Below are positions 35,748-44,213 of a DNA stretch of 57,279 bases, piece after piece (the stretch's first letter is position 1; each line of letters opens with the position of its first letter). The translations under genes and the position numbers were made by a program. The stretch is from UBA1672 sp964351365 (GTDB taxonomy: Bacteria; Pseudomonadota; Alphaproteobacteria; Micavibrionales; Micavibrionaceae), in the NCBI GenBank assembly GCA_964351365.1, contig CAYGNP010000017.1:1-57279 (forward strand), in the 5' to 3' direction. The notes below the pieces were generated by a model. The model saw nothing but the letters and a program-made list of their open reading frames with translations. It was not told the origin of the DNA and did no database searches.

Positions 35748-37108
35748 AACATATTATAATACTTCTCGCCTTATGTTTGCTGGTTGTACCAAGCGGTCAT
35801 GCGCAGGAAACTAATGATTTCACGTTATCTCAAGCGCTAAGACAAGCTTATATCGATAATCCTACGCTAAATGCTGCGCGACGAGAATTACGCTCTGTGC
35901 ACGAGCAACTCCCACAAGCCTTGTCAGGTTGGAGACCCAATGTTCAGGCTGATTTTGGGCTGAGTAATGTTGATATAGATGGTGATCCTCAAGGCCCCGG
36001 TTCTGAGGGGTCTTCACCAAAAGAAGCCGAAATTTCTTTAAATCAACCTTTATATAGAGGTGGGTCAACTGTCGCTGCCACGCGCGCTGCAAATAACATT
36101 ATCCGAGCACAAAATGTATCCTTATTAGCAACACAGCAAAATATTTTAAGTGCTACAGTTGAGGCCTACATGAATGTCTTGCGTGACGAGAGCTTGTTGG
36201 CACTCTCCAAACAAAACCGGAAAGTTATTTCTGAACAGTTAAGGGCAACCAATGATCGATTTGAAGAGGGCGTTGTCACCAAAACGGACGTTAAGCAAGC
36301 CGAAGCGCGTCTTGCTGGTGCAGATGCAGACGTTATTCAACTTGAAGGTACACTGGATTCCAGTCGCGCTGTCTATAAGCAGATCGTTGGCTTAGACCCA
36401 ACCAGTCTGAGAACTGCTGATATCATGCCGCCGCTCCCAAGTACACTTGAAGATAGCCTTGCGCTAGCCCAGAATAATTCGCCCTCAATTCTTGTCGCGC
36501 AGGCTCTAAGGGATGCTCAAGAAGATAATGTAGACACAATTTTTGGAGAACTTTTACCTCAAATTTCATTGCGTGCCGCTCATAATGAAACTACGGACCC
36601 GTCTCCTGGCTTGGTTGACGATACGTCAGAAACGCTCATTGGTGTTTTTGTAACAGTACCGCTTTATCAATCCGGTTTAATACGTTCGCAAGTTAGAGAG
36701 GCTAAGGAAGAGGTGGTGCGCCGTCGTATTCAAATCACAGAAGCAGAGCGCGAAGTAGAGCAGCAAGTTATATCGAGTTGGCGAGCATTTCAGTCAGCTA
36801 AGGCTGAAAAGCGTGCACGGAATGCGCAGGTTGAAGCTGCCGAGATTGCCCGCGAAGGGGTCTATATGGAGGCCGCTGAGGGCAGTCGAACCGTTCTCGA
36901 TACGCTTGATGCAGATCAGGAATTATTTGACGCTCAGGTTAGCGAGGTGATTGCTTCCCGTAATGAAGTTGTAGCCGCTTATAATCTAGCTGCAATATTA
37001 GGTGCTTTAACACCTGACAATTTGAATTTCTCTCAAGATGAAATCAATCTTAGTGGGCATCTTCACGCAGTCAAAAATAAGGTCTTGAGTGTTAGTGTAG
37101 ATAAATAG
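35744..37108 (+). CDS. TolC-family outer-membrane channel
   Basis: 454 residues with a signal peptide (MKHIIILLALCLLVVPSGHAQ). Two OEP repeats form the coiled alpha-barrel; NPTLNAARRELRSVHEQLPQA and the LDADQELFDAQV segment near the C-terminus are typical. It completes a tripartite pump with the two genes upstream and is the last gene before the right end of the element. Confidence 0.94.
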   Translation: MKHIIILLALCLLVVPSGHAQETNDFTLSQALRQAYIDNPTLNAARRELRSVHEQLPQALSGWRPNVQADFGLSNVDIDGDPQGPGSEGSSPKEAEISLNQPLYRGGSTVAATRAANNIIRAQNVSLLATQQNILSATVEAYMNVLRDESLLALSKQNRKVISEQLRATNDRFEEGVVTKTDVKQAEARLAGADADVIQLEGTLDSSRAVYKQIVGLDPTSLRTADIMPPLPSTLEDSLALAQNNSPSILVAQALRDAQEDNVDTIFGELLPQISLRAAHNETTDPSPGLVDDTSETLIGVFVTVPLYQSGLIRSQVREAKEEVVRRRIQITEAEREVEQQVISSWRAFQSAKAEKRARNAQVEAAEIAREGVYMEAAEGSRTVLDTLDADQELFDAQVSEVIASRNEVVAAYNLAAILGALTPDNLNFSQDEINLSGHLHAVKNKVLSVSVDK

Positions 37109-37216
37109 GTTAACTGAAATAGAAGTATTGAATTATGTAATATTTAAAAATTGAACCAAATCAAAAAGTGATGGTTACTGGAGCTAAAATAGTTACTCCA
37201 ATAAAATAGGTTTTGT

Positions 37217-37326
37217 TTATTCTTGACCAATATTTGCAGAAAAGTAAAAGTTTTTAAAATGGTATCGTTCCCCTGCAACCACTTTAACCTCATTATCGCT
37301 AAGATGGTATCGACCTCCCGCAACCA
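37217..37326 (-). other. Right attachment site (attR) with the detached 3' end of the integrase frame
   Basis: Contains CTCCCGCAACCA (37315-37326), identical to the tRNA 3' end. On the minus strand, continuing the integrase frame across the joined ends reads VAGGRYHLSDNEVK, VVAGERYHFK, and so on to a TAA at 37217-37219. Two imperfect direct repeats (37259-37281 and 37304-37326; ATGGTATCG...GCAACCA) encode the two VAG-x-RYH motifs. Confidence 0.7.
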
Positions 37327-37738
37327 ATTTAAAAATGAACTCAATAAGTAAGCGTTTTCAACGCTTTGCGAGCAGAGAAAAACCTTTTGATGCCGCCTTC
37401 AGCTTTTTAGCGCCATTGATATTCCTTCAGCCTTCTAATCAAGCCACTGATTTTATTGCAATAAAGCTGTAGGGCATTGCCCCACGGTTTAAGACTGCTT
37501 TGCAAACCGGTTTGCATTTGAACAAAACCATTCTCCCACAGGGCTGAAGTGACAGAGAGATCATAAATATGGATGATTTTGGCGCATTTATGCCGTAGCC
37601 AGCATGCAGTGTAAATGTTACGTCCGAATGCCAATGCTACAACTGATTGAATACATTTCAGAATAGCTGAAGGAATGCTTCCTGAGAGCTCCAGAGAGTG
37701 GAGAGATTTTTGCTCTTAACGCATTTATTGTTTCGTGA
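37327..37738. other. Chromosomal side of the right junction, no gene recognised
   Basis: About 410 bp without a supported ORF. A 75-codon minus-strand frame (37634-37407) has no ribosome binding site or known family. The stretch holds a 7-bp AAGCGTT/AACGCTT hairpin near 37352-37368 and a perfect 16-bp palindrome TGCAAACCGGTTTGCA at 37501-37516, which could be a regulator binding site. Confidence 0.5.
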
Positions 37739-37778
37739 TTGTCTAATTTTGTAACATTCGCTACTATTCTAGAATAGT
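37739..37778 (+). promoter_or_regulatory. Promoter with palindromic operator of the DUF2157 operon
   Basis: TTGTCT (37739-37744), 17-bp spacer, TACTAT (37762-37767). The perfect 16-bp palindrome ACTATTCTAGAATAGT (37763-37778) overlaps the -10 box, where a repressor could act. Confidence 0.6.
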
Positions 37779-37799
37779 TATAAAAAAGGGCGCTAGCAA

Positions 37800-38804
37800 T
37801 TGTCTATACTTCAAAAAATTCCTGCTAACCGACGATTTGTCGAAGAGCTTTATGCTCATGGGAAAATTACCTACGAAGCAAAGGAATATGCGTTAGATGT
37901 TTTATACCCTGCCGATAAATGGGGGGTTTGGGTTTCAAGGCTTTTGCTTGCAATTGGCTCGGCTCTGGTTCTTTGCGGCATTATTTATTTCTTTGCCTTT
38001 AATTGGGCTAAGATCACGCCGTTAGTAAAACTCTCCTCTCTTCAAGTTGGTATGGTGGGGTGCTTGATCGGCGCTTATTTCTATTCTCTCAAGCGCACAA
38101 GCGGTCAGATTCTGCTGCTCTCAGCCAGTGTGCTAACAGGCGTATTTATGGCGGTTTTCGGGCAAATATACCAAACGGGAGCGGATGCCTATCAGCTCTT
38201 TATGATGTGGTCATTATTGACGCTCGGTTGGACAGTTATCTCTAATTTTGCTCCGCAGTGGATTTTGTGGCTGGCTATTACAAATACGTTCCTCATTTTG
38301 TGGTGGGAACAGGCGGCTTTGCCTGAGCGTGATATGGAACACATGATCTACATTTATCTTGCTGCGCTTAATGGCGGTGCGTTGGCGTTTCGAGAATATT
38401 TTGTAGCGAATTATAATAAGGAATGGCTGCAACCACGTTGGATACGCATCCTCCTCACGTTAGCAGTGCTTTTGCCGATGCTTATTCCTATTGTTGTGTA
38501 TGTTGTTGAACCTGGAAGAGCAACCCCGTCCATTGCCACAGGCGCCATAATAGGCTTTATCGGCCACGGCCTGCTATACGCTTTTTACCGCTACAAAATG
38601 CAAGATATGTGGTCGCTGGCTGCAATCATGCTTTCTGTTTGTATTATCGTCGAGGCAGCGGGATTAAAAATTCTTGCTGAAATGTTTAATGATGTTGAGT
38701 TCTTCATGTTCCTACTGATGGGTGGCATGACACTTGGTATATTCACCGCTGCTGTTATCTATCTCCGCAAAATCATAGATGTTTTTGAGGTGGATCATGG
38801 ATAA
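37800..38804 (+). CDS. DUF2157 family membrane protein
   Basis: 334 residues from TTG 37800 with AAGGG about 10 bases upstream; no ATG is available in frame nearby. A soluble N-terminal part of about 45 residues is followed by 8-10 hydrophobic segments. The opening (ALDVLYPADKWGVWVSRLLLAIGSALVLCGIIYFFAFNW, core GVWVSRLLL) is typical of DUF2157. It overlaps the DUF4401 gene by 8 bases. This trio recurs in many bacteria, but its function is unknown; an envelope role is often assumed. Confidence 0.85.
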   Translation: MSILQKIPANRRFVEELYAHGKITYEAKEYALDVLYPADKWGVWVSRLLLAIGSALVLCGIIYFFAFNWAKITPLVKLSSLQVGMVGCLIGAYFYSLKRTSGQILLLSASVLTGVFMAVFGQIYQTGADAYQLFMMWSLLTLGWTVISNFAPQWILWLAITNTFLILWWEQAALPERDMEHMIYIYLAALNGGALAFREYFVANYNKEWLQPRWIRILLTLAVLLPMLIPIVVYVVEPGRATPSIATGAIIGFIGHGLLYAFYRYKMQDMWSLAAIMLSVCIIVEAAGLKILAEMFNDVEFFMFLLMGGMTLGIFTAAVIYLRKIIDVFEVDHG

Positions 38805-39900
38805 ATATATGTCGCAATATAGCGCATCTGACTTATTGGCTAAGTTGTCGGATAAGGGGTTTTTACAGAGCGATGATGCAGATATTGAAAATTTTGTACT
38901 GGCGCAACAGCAAGATAAAGAATTACCTCTCTATCTAAGAGCCTTAGTTGGCGTAGGTGCGTTTATCGCATCCCTTTGCTTTATTGGTTTTGTCGGAGTT
39001 GGCATTGCCATGACAGAAGAAGAAGGCTTTGTAGTATGGGGGCTGATATTTGCAGCATTAGCCATTGGCCTGCAAAAGCTTAGCGGCGATGACCACACCA
39101 TTAAAAACAGCTTTTTAATGCAATCTTCGTTTGCATTTATGGCAACGGGAAAAGCTCTTTTCACTTTCGGAATGGCAGAAATTTTTGACTCGGGTTGGGG
39201 CGCAACAATTGCAATTCTAATTATCACCGCCGTGACATACAATATCTATCGCATGTCAGTAGACCGCTTCCTTTCTACCTTCGCCGTATTCTTCTCAATC
39301 CTTGTAAATATCCTTTGGGATAAAGAAGGCGCAGGATCAAGGGAGCTTTTACTAAACGGGTTCATGTTACTGCAAATGCTGGGGGCAGCCGTTTTAATTA
39401 CAAATGCTAAAATTAAGCGTGATTATGTTCCTCTTTTATATGGACTTTTGTTTTCTCTGTGCGCTAGCGCTCTGTTCTTGGCATCGCACGCAAAATTTGG
39501 GTATTGGAGGCAAGAAGAATTTATCAATCCAATATTCGTTAATATACTTTTCACTTTAGGCTTAATGGCATCTATAGCGTGGATTGTGGGTGGCGTGATA
39601 GATAATCTAAAATCGGAGCCATTAAGGCTGGCATTTATAGGTACAATCCTTCTCGGACTTATCTCCGCACCGGGCATTATCCTATCAATCATATTGATGG
39701 TTCTAGGTTATGCCAAGCATGAAAAAATCATGATCACAATGGGCGCACTTCTCGTGCCAGTTTTCCTGTTCTTTTATTATTACAATCTCGATGTATCGCT
39801 CATGGAAAAATCAGGTGTATTGATAGGAAGTGGCGCAGCTCTTCTCGCGGGACGTTTATATATTGGCTTTAAAGGTTGGGATAAAGGAGGCGCATTATGA
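38797..39900 (+). CDS. DUF4401 family membrane protein
   Basis: 367 residues from ATG 38797, which overlaps the previous stop and has GAGG upstream. The N-terminal region (LLAKLSDKGFL...LPLYLRALVGVGAFIASL) and about ten membrane segments fit DUF4401. It overlaps the next gene by 4 bases (ATGA). DUF2157, DUF4401 and GDYXXLXY genes together form a conserved membrane module of unknown function. Confidence 0.85.
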   Translation: MDKYMSQYSASDLLAKLSDKGFLQSDDADIENFVLAQQQDKELPLYLRALVGVGAFIASLCFIGFVGVGIAMTEEEGFVVWGLIFAALAIGLQKLSGDDHTIKNSFLMQSSFAFMATGKALFTFGMAEIFDSGWGATIAILIITAVTYNIYRMSVDRFLSTFAVFFSILVNILWDKEGAGSRELLLNGFMLLQMLGAAVLITNAKIKRDYVPLLYGLLFSLCASALFLASHAKFGYWRQEEFINPIFVNILFTLGLMASIAWIVGGVIDNLKSEPLRLAFIGTILLGLISAPGIILSIILMVLGYAKHEKIMITMGALLVPVFLFFYYYNLDVSLMEKSGVLIGSGAALLAGRLYIGFKGWDKGGAL

Positions 39901-40388
39901 GATCAAACATAATGATTATCCTCTCTATCTTTGTTCTGGCAGCTTTGAATTACGGCATCTACGAAAAGCAAAAAATTAAAGATCATGGCGAAGTGGTTTT
40001 ACTGGAACTTGCTCCTGTTGATCCGCGTTCTCTGATGCAGGGTGATTATATGCGGTTGCGCTATGCGATAGAACGTGTCACTCCTGTTGTTGAACTGCAA
40101 AGCCATCAAAAACGTGGATATATGGTGATACAGCCTGATGAAGATAATGTAGCGCAGTTTGTCCGTTTTTATAATTACGAGCCTCTGAAAGCTGGTGAAA
40201 AGCTGCTTCATTTTAATAGAAAACGCGGGTTGCAGATTATGCCGGACTCTTTTATGTTTCAGGAGGGGCATGCTGAATATTATGAGGATGCTAAATACGG
40301 TGTTTTTAAATTTGATAATAGCGGGAAGCATTTGCTAGTCGGGCTGGCAGATGAAAACAGAAACCTAATAACGCCACCTAAATCTTAA
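39897..40388 (+). CDS. GDYXXLXY family protein
   Basis: 163 residues with one N-terminal membrane anchor (IMIILSIFVLAALNYGIY) and a periplasmic domain holding the naming motif in MQGDYMRLRY. The stretch LLELAPVDPRSLMQGDYM is typical of the family. Third gene of the module. No enzyme activity is known. Confidence 0.9.
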   Translation: MRSNIMIILSIFVLAALNYGIYEKQKIKDHGEVVLLELAPVDPRSLMQGDYMRLRYAIERVTPVVELQSHQKRGYMVIQPDEDNVAQFVRFYNYEPLKAGEKLLHFNRKRGLQIMPDSFMFQEGHAEYYEDAKYGVFKFDNSGKHLLVGLADENRNLITPPKS

Positions 40389-40510
40389 CGCCTATTTTTT
40401 TAGTCTATTGATTTAAAACAATAAAATTTTCCGTGAACGTCTAAAAGTTTACTTCAGATACCTAACGCACAACCAATCTTACTTCCGGCATAGTCCGTAT
40501 AACTCCATAA

Positions 40511-40606
40511 ATGATTGAAAAACAAAGAGAAATACGGCTTTCGCGCTTCGTGAAATCGGGTGTGGGTGTTGTGACTTTCAACACTCTGATTACAGCAGCC
40601 GCTTAA
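40511..40606 (+). CDS. Very short ORF (31 aa) before the phage cassette
   Basis: MIEKQREIRLSRFVKSG and on to LITAAA-stop. It could be the tail or remnant of a phage gene cut off at the left edge of the Mu-like cassette. No ribosome binding site is convincing, so it may not be translated. Confidence 0.2.
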   Translation: MIEKQREIRLSRFVKSGVGVVTFNTLITAAA

Positions 40607-40642
40607 TCAGTCTCCAACTCTCCCTAAAGAAAGGAAACTATC

Positions 40643-41590
40643 ATGTCCGCAAAAGGATTGTCTTCGCGCGCGATTATCGGGCGCTTTTATCAACGGCTGG
40701 AGCAAAATCCCGGCCTTGAATGGGTGGCTGCGCTATCCAATTACTTCACCTCTGATCAGGAATCCGAGACTTATAAATGGCTCGGTCAGGTTCCTGTTAT
40801 GCGGGAATGGATTGGTGGTCGCCAGGCCAAAGGCTTCCGTGAAAACGGCATCACAATCGAAAACAAGCATTTCGAAGCCATGCTGGAAGTGCTTGTCCGC
40901 GAATTGCGCCGCGATAAAACGGGGCAGGTTCTGGTTCGTGTTGATGAACTGGCCGACCGCACAAACGCTCATTGGGCGAAACTGTTGTCTGAGCTGATCA
41001 TTAATGCGGAAAGCCAGATCTGTTATGATGGCCAGTATTTCTTCGATACTGATCACGCAGAAGGCGATAGCGGTTCGCAGAGCAATAAGCTCTCTATCGA
41101 TATCTCCGGCCTGCCAACGGAAGTCCATGGCTCCACCACCATCCCATCTGTGGAAGAACTGCAGCTTTCGATCCTGCAGGTGATCCAGCAGCTTTACTCG
41201 CTGAAGGATGATCAGGGTGAACCGATGAACGAAAACGCCCGGTCTTTCCTTGTCATGGTGCCAACGAAAATGTGGCATGTGGCCAAGGCGGCAACGGCGG
41301 CTCCGGTCATCACGCATGGCCAGACCAATATCGTTCAGGTCATGGATGAGGTCACGCTTTCGGTCGCGCAAAACCCTCGCTTGCCATGGACAGACAAGTT
41401 TGCCGTCTTCCGCACTGATGGATCGGTAAAACCGCTGATCCGTCAGGAAGAAGAAGCCGTCATGCTCAAAGCCATTGCTGAAGGCTCCGAACTGGAGTTT
41501 GAGGAGGACAAGCACCGCTACGGTGTCGATACATGGCGCAACGTGGGTTATGGCTTCTGGCAGCAAGCCTGCCTGGCACAGCTGGTGTAA
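40643..41590 (+). CDS. Mu-like prophage major head protein (gpT family)
   Basis: 315 residues. Family marks: N-terminal YQRLEQNPG and WLGQVPVMREWIGGRQ, the FDTDHAEGDSGSQSN segment (near 135), and the AVFRTDGSVKPLIRQEEE region. gpT-type proteins are the capsid shell subunit. AAAGGA precedes the ATG. GC content and codon choice are higher than in the genes on its left. Upstream head genes (portal, protease/scaffold) are missing, so this is a remnant. Confidence 0.88.
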   Translation: MSAKGLSSRAIIGRFYQRLEQNPGLEWVAALSNYFTSDQESETYKWLGQVPVMREWIGGRQAKGFRENGITIENKHFEAMLEVLVRELRRDKTGQVLVRVDELADRTNAHWAKLLSELIINAESQICYDGQYFFDTDHAEGDSGSQSNKLSIDISGLPTEVHGSTTIPSVEELQLSILQVIQQLYSLKDDQGEPMNENARSFLVMVPTKMWHVAKAATAAPVITHGQTNIVQVMDEVTLSVAQNPRLPWTDKFAVFRTDGSVKPLIRQEEEAVMLKAIAEGSELEFEEDKHRYGVDTWRNVGYGFWQQACLAQLV

Positions 41591-41600
41591 GGAGGGTCTC

Positions 41601-42008
41601 ATGACAAAACGCTATAAGGTAACCGGGGTCAAAGTCCGCTTTGGTCCCGGTTTTGTTTTGGAGCTGGAAAAATCGCAAGCCGATGCCCGCGCTCATGTTC
41701 TTCATCACAAGAAAGGCAGTCTTTATGCCGTTCTGGACACGGTGGAGTTTAAGCAAGGCGAGAGCATTGGCATCTCTGAAGGTGATATTCCCAAATCATG
41801 GTGGGATACGCTGGAGGAAGTTGCAGATAAAAAGGCCAAAAAAGCCGCTGCTTCTCCTCCGGTACAAAATGGATACACCATCAAGCACCGCCATTTTGGA
41901 AAATATGATGTGATTGATCCAGATGGCAACACTGTCACGGAAGAACCGCTTCCCAAAGAAGAAGCTCTTGCTTATTTGGAGGAGCTATCCAGTGAGGCTG
42001 AAACATGA
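41601..42008 (+). CDS. Phage-associated hypothetical protein
   Basis: 135 residues from ATG 41601 with GGAGGG upstream. The N-terminal ~60 residues form a small beta-rich part (KVTGVKVRFGPGFVLELEKS), then a Lys/Ala-rich linker, then a second part (FGKYDVIDPDGNTVTEEPLPKEEAL). Its place right after the major head gene suggests a head-completion or connector accessory. It overlaps the next gene by 4 bases. Confidence 0.65.
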   Translation: MTKRYKVTGVKVRFGPGFVLELEKSQADARAHVLHHKKGSLYAVLDTVEFKQGESIGISEGDIPKSWWDTLEEVADKKAKKAAASPPVQNGYTIKHRHFGKYDVIDPDGNTVTEEPLPKEEALAYLEELSSEAET

Positions 42009-42313
42009 CCGGCTTTACAGAGACCATAGATACGGTCTTTGCGGAGTTTGGTCTTGATACATCCTATGTTCCGCAAGTCGGGGATCCAGTAGCCGTTCGT
42101 GTGCTTCCAAGGCGGGGAGATAGTCTCCTCGACTTGGGCGCCACACAAATTGCCATCGACTCCCTGTTTTTTGAATTGAGGCGTTCGGAAAGTATTACGC
42201 CTGCTGAAGATGATCGGCTGGAAATCGATGGCCAGACTTATCTAATCCAGGCGGAGCCGCGCATTGAGGATGTCAGCTCTTTTGTCTGGATTTTAGATAC
42301 GCGAAAAGTATGA
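42005..42313 (+). CDS. Phage head-tail connector-like protein
   Basis: 102 residues, small and beta-rich. The pattern 'SITPAEDDRLEIDGQTYLIQ' near the C-terminus is like head-tail joining proteins (gpFII/HK97 gp10-like: P..GD.L.IDG..Y.V). It overlaps both neighbours by 4 bases. The call rests on pattern and position, not on a firm match. Confidence 0.6.
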   Translation: MTGFTETIDTVFAEFGLDTSYVPQVGDPVAVRVLPRRGDSLLDLGATQIAIDSLFFELRRSESITPAEDDRLEIDGQTYLIQAEPRIEDVSSFVWILDTRKV

Positions 42314-42948
42314 GGCTTGATGCCAAGACCATAGGCGATATTCGCCGTAACTTACGAAAAGAAACGGAGTTTATCAGCCGTCTGGCCACGAAGGCGACCA
42401 AGGACGCCACCAACGGCCTGAAAGCCGATCTGCGAAATGATGTGGTTGGATCTGGTTTTGGCGTGCGTCTGTCACGCACATGGCAATCCAAAATCTATGA
42501 TGATAACGGTGTCGATGTTAAAGGCTTTGTGTATTCGCGTGCGCCGGAAATTATTGAGTCCTTTGACCAGGGCGTTGTTATCCGCGCGCGTGAGGGACGA
42601 TATCTGGCCATACCAACCCAGAATGCGCCCAAGCGGATCAATCGGCGAAAGCCAACACCGGATTTGTACATTGAGCATAAAGGCGATTTACGGTTTGTCC
42701 GCAGCAACAGAGGTACTGCTTTTCTAGTCGCAGATGATCGCCGCGCTTCCTATAGCCGGAAGACAGGTGAGTTTCGTGGCTTTCGCAAAGCCAGCCAGCG
42801 TTCTTTGAAAACTGGGCGCGGCCTGACCACCGTTGTGATGTTCATTCTTATTCCAACAGCAAAGATGCCGAAAAAACTCGATGTTCAGAAGATCGCCGAT
42901 CAGTGGGGCATCAAGCATATTGATTTGATGGTGAAACAATACCGATGA
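42310..42948 (+). CDS. DUF6441 family phage protein
   Basis: 212 residues. Features of DUF6441: LRNDVVGSGFGVRLSRTWQSKIY, YSRAPEIIESFDQG, YLAIPTQNAPKR and RGTAFLVADDRR (each a short core of the family). Such proteins lie between head-tail connector and tail terminator genes in alphaproteobacterial phages, and probably act in tail completion. It overlaps both neighbours by 4 bases. Confidence 0.75.
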   Translation: MRLDAKTIGDIRRNLRKETEFISRLATKATKDATNGLKADLRNDVVGSGFGVRLSRTWQSKIYDDNGVDVKGFVYSRAPEIIESFDQGVVIRAREGRYLAIPTQNAPKRINRRKPTPDLYIEHKGDLRFVRSNRGTAFLVADDRRASYSRKTGEFRGFRKASQRSLKTGRGLTTVVMFILIPTAKMPKKLDVQKIADQWGIKHIDLMVKQYR

Positions 42949-43142
42949 CCAGTAAAGCCGAAACAATTCTGCAGGCATTGGCAACGCTGGTGGAGGGAGC
43001 GGTAAACGCCAAGTTTGAACGTAACGCTTCAGTGCCTGAGAAAATACCTGCCGATGGGCTGGTCATTCTACGTGATGGTAATCCCGGCCTTCCGGATGAA
43101 GCGCTGAGCGGTTTAATAACAGTGATCCTAAATCACAGTTAA
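42945..43142 (+). pseudogene. Truncated phage structural gene
   Basis: 65 codons. The first part (AETILQALATLVEG...NASVPEKIPADGLVILRDGNPG) looks like a short phage minor-tail/acyl-carrier-like gene found after DUF6441 genes, but the frame runs into unrelated sequence (GLITVILNHS) and stops at 43142. This probably marks the right edge of the phage remnant. Confidence 0.55.
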
Positions 43143-43196
43143 AACAGCTAAAGCAATTGGTTAGCAAATATACGGGGTAATTACATTACATCGCCC

Positions 43197-44201
43197 CTAA
43201 TCATAGCGCAGATCAGAGGCTTTCCCGCGGAAGATGTAATAAGACAGCGCCGTATAGCCCAGCAGTACGGGCAGAACGATGAGTGCGCCCACCAGCATGA
43301 TGATGAGAGACTCTGGCGCTGCGGCCGCTTCCAAGATGGTCATCTGATTGGGAACGATATAGGGGAAGAAGCTATAAGCCAGACCGCAGAAGCTCAGCAC
43401 AAACATCAAAACCGTCATTACAAGTGGCAGCCAGTTATAGCGGTCTTGCGGAAGCGGCATTTTTTGAATCAGCACATAAAGCCCGATAATCAAGGAGCAA
43501 GTAAGGATTGGAATCGGCGCAAGCCAGAACATCGCAGGGAAGCTGAACCACTTCTCATAGATACGATCAGATATAAGCGGCGTTGCCAGCGAAATGACGG
43601 CAAGCCCCACCACTGAATTAATAAGATGGTATTTCGCCCATTTAACGGCTTTTTCCTGCAATGTGCCTTCGCATTTCATGATAAGCCAGCAGGCACCGAT
43701 CAGGCAGTATGCAGATGCGAGCACTACGGCAATCAAGCAGGAAAACATGATACCAGAGAGCGAATTTTCAAAACCGATAATATAAGAGCCAAGCATATAG
43801 CCCTGCGCCAGAGACGTCAGAAGCGAGCCGTAAAAAAACTTGTTATTCCAGCGCCATTTTTGCTGGAACGGCACCTTGGCACGAAAATCAAACGCGACGC
43901 CGCGAAAGATCAAACCGAACAGCATGATCGCAACAGGCAGATACAGGTGCGTCAGGATCACACCATGCGCCATAGGAAAAGCGACCAGCAGCAATCCTAC
44001 ACCCAGAATAAGCCATGTCTCGTTCGCATCCCAGAATGGGCCGATGGAGGCAATCATGCGGTCTTTTTCATGCGATGTGGCACTATCAATCAACATCCCC
44101 ACACCCAGATCATAGCCGTCCAGAACGGCGTAAATCAGCATGGAAAGCCCCATCAGAAAGGCGAAAGTATAAGGCAGCCAGTTTATGAGTATATGTTCCA
44201 T
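43197..44201 (-). CDS. cydB: Cytochrome bd-type quinol oxidase subunit II (cyanide-insensitive type)
   Basis: 334 residues, about eight membrane helices. Family marks: YAVLDGYDLGVGMLI near the N-terminus and FWDANETWLILGVGLLLVAFP. CydB/CioB pairs with subunit I to reduce oxygen with quinol in the inner membrane without pumping protons. It lies 12 bases after cydA on the same strand. A weak GGGG/CCCC hairpin follows the stop at about 43175-43195. Confidence 0.94.
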   Translation of the reverse strand: MEHILINWLPYTFAFLMGLSMLIYAVLDGYDLGVGMLIDSATSHEKDRMIASIGPFWDANETWLILGVGLLLVAFPMAHGVILTHLYLPVAIMLFGLIFRGVAFDFRAKVPFQQKWRWNNKFFYGSLLTSLAQGYMLGSYIIGFENSLSGIMFSCLIAVVLASAYCLIGACWLIMKCEGTLQEKAVKWAKYHLINSVVGLAVISLATPLISDRIYEKWFSFPAMFWLAPIPILTCSLIIGLYVLIQKMPLPQDRYNWLPLVMTVLMFVLSFCGLAYSFFPYIVPNQMTILEAAAAPESLIIMLVGALIVLPVLLGYTALSYYIFRGKASDLRYD

Positions 44202-44213
44202 TCCAAAGTCCTT

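Noticed and set aside
37407..37634. 75-codon minus-strand ORF at the right junction
   Set aside because: No ribosome binding site, no recognisable motif, and unusual composition; probably chance.
41475..41600. Upstream extension of the phage gene at 41601
   Set aside because: The extension overlaps the gpT gene in another frame and the ATG at 41601 has GGAGGG, so the long form is a shadow.
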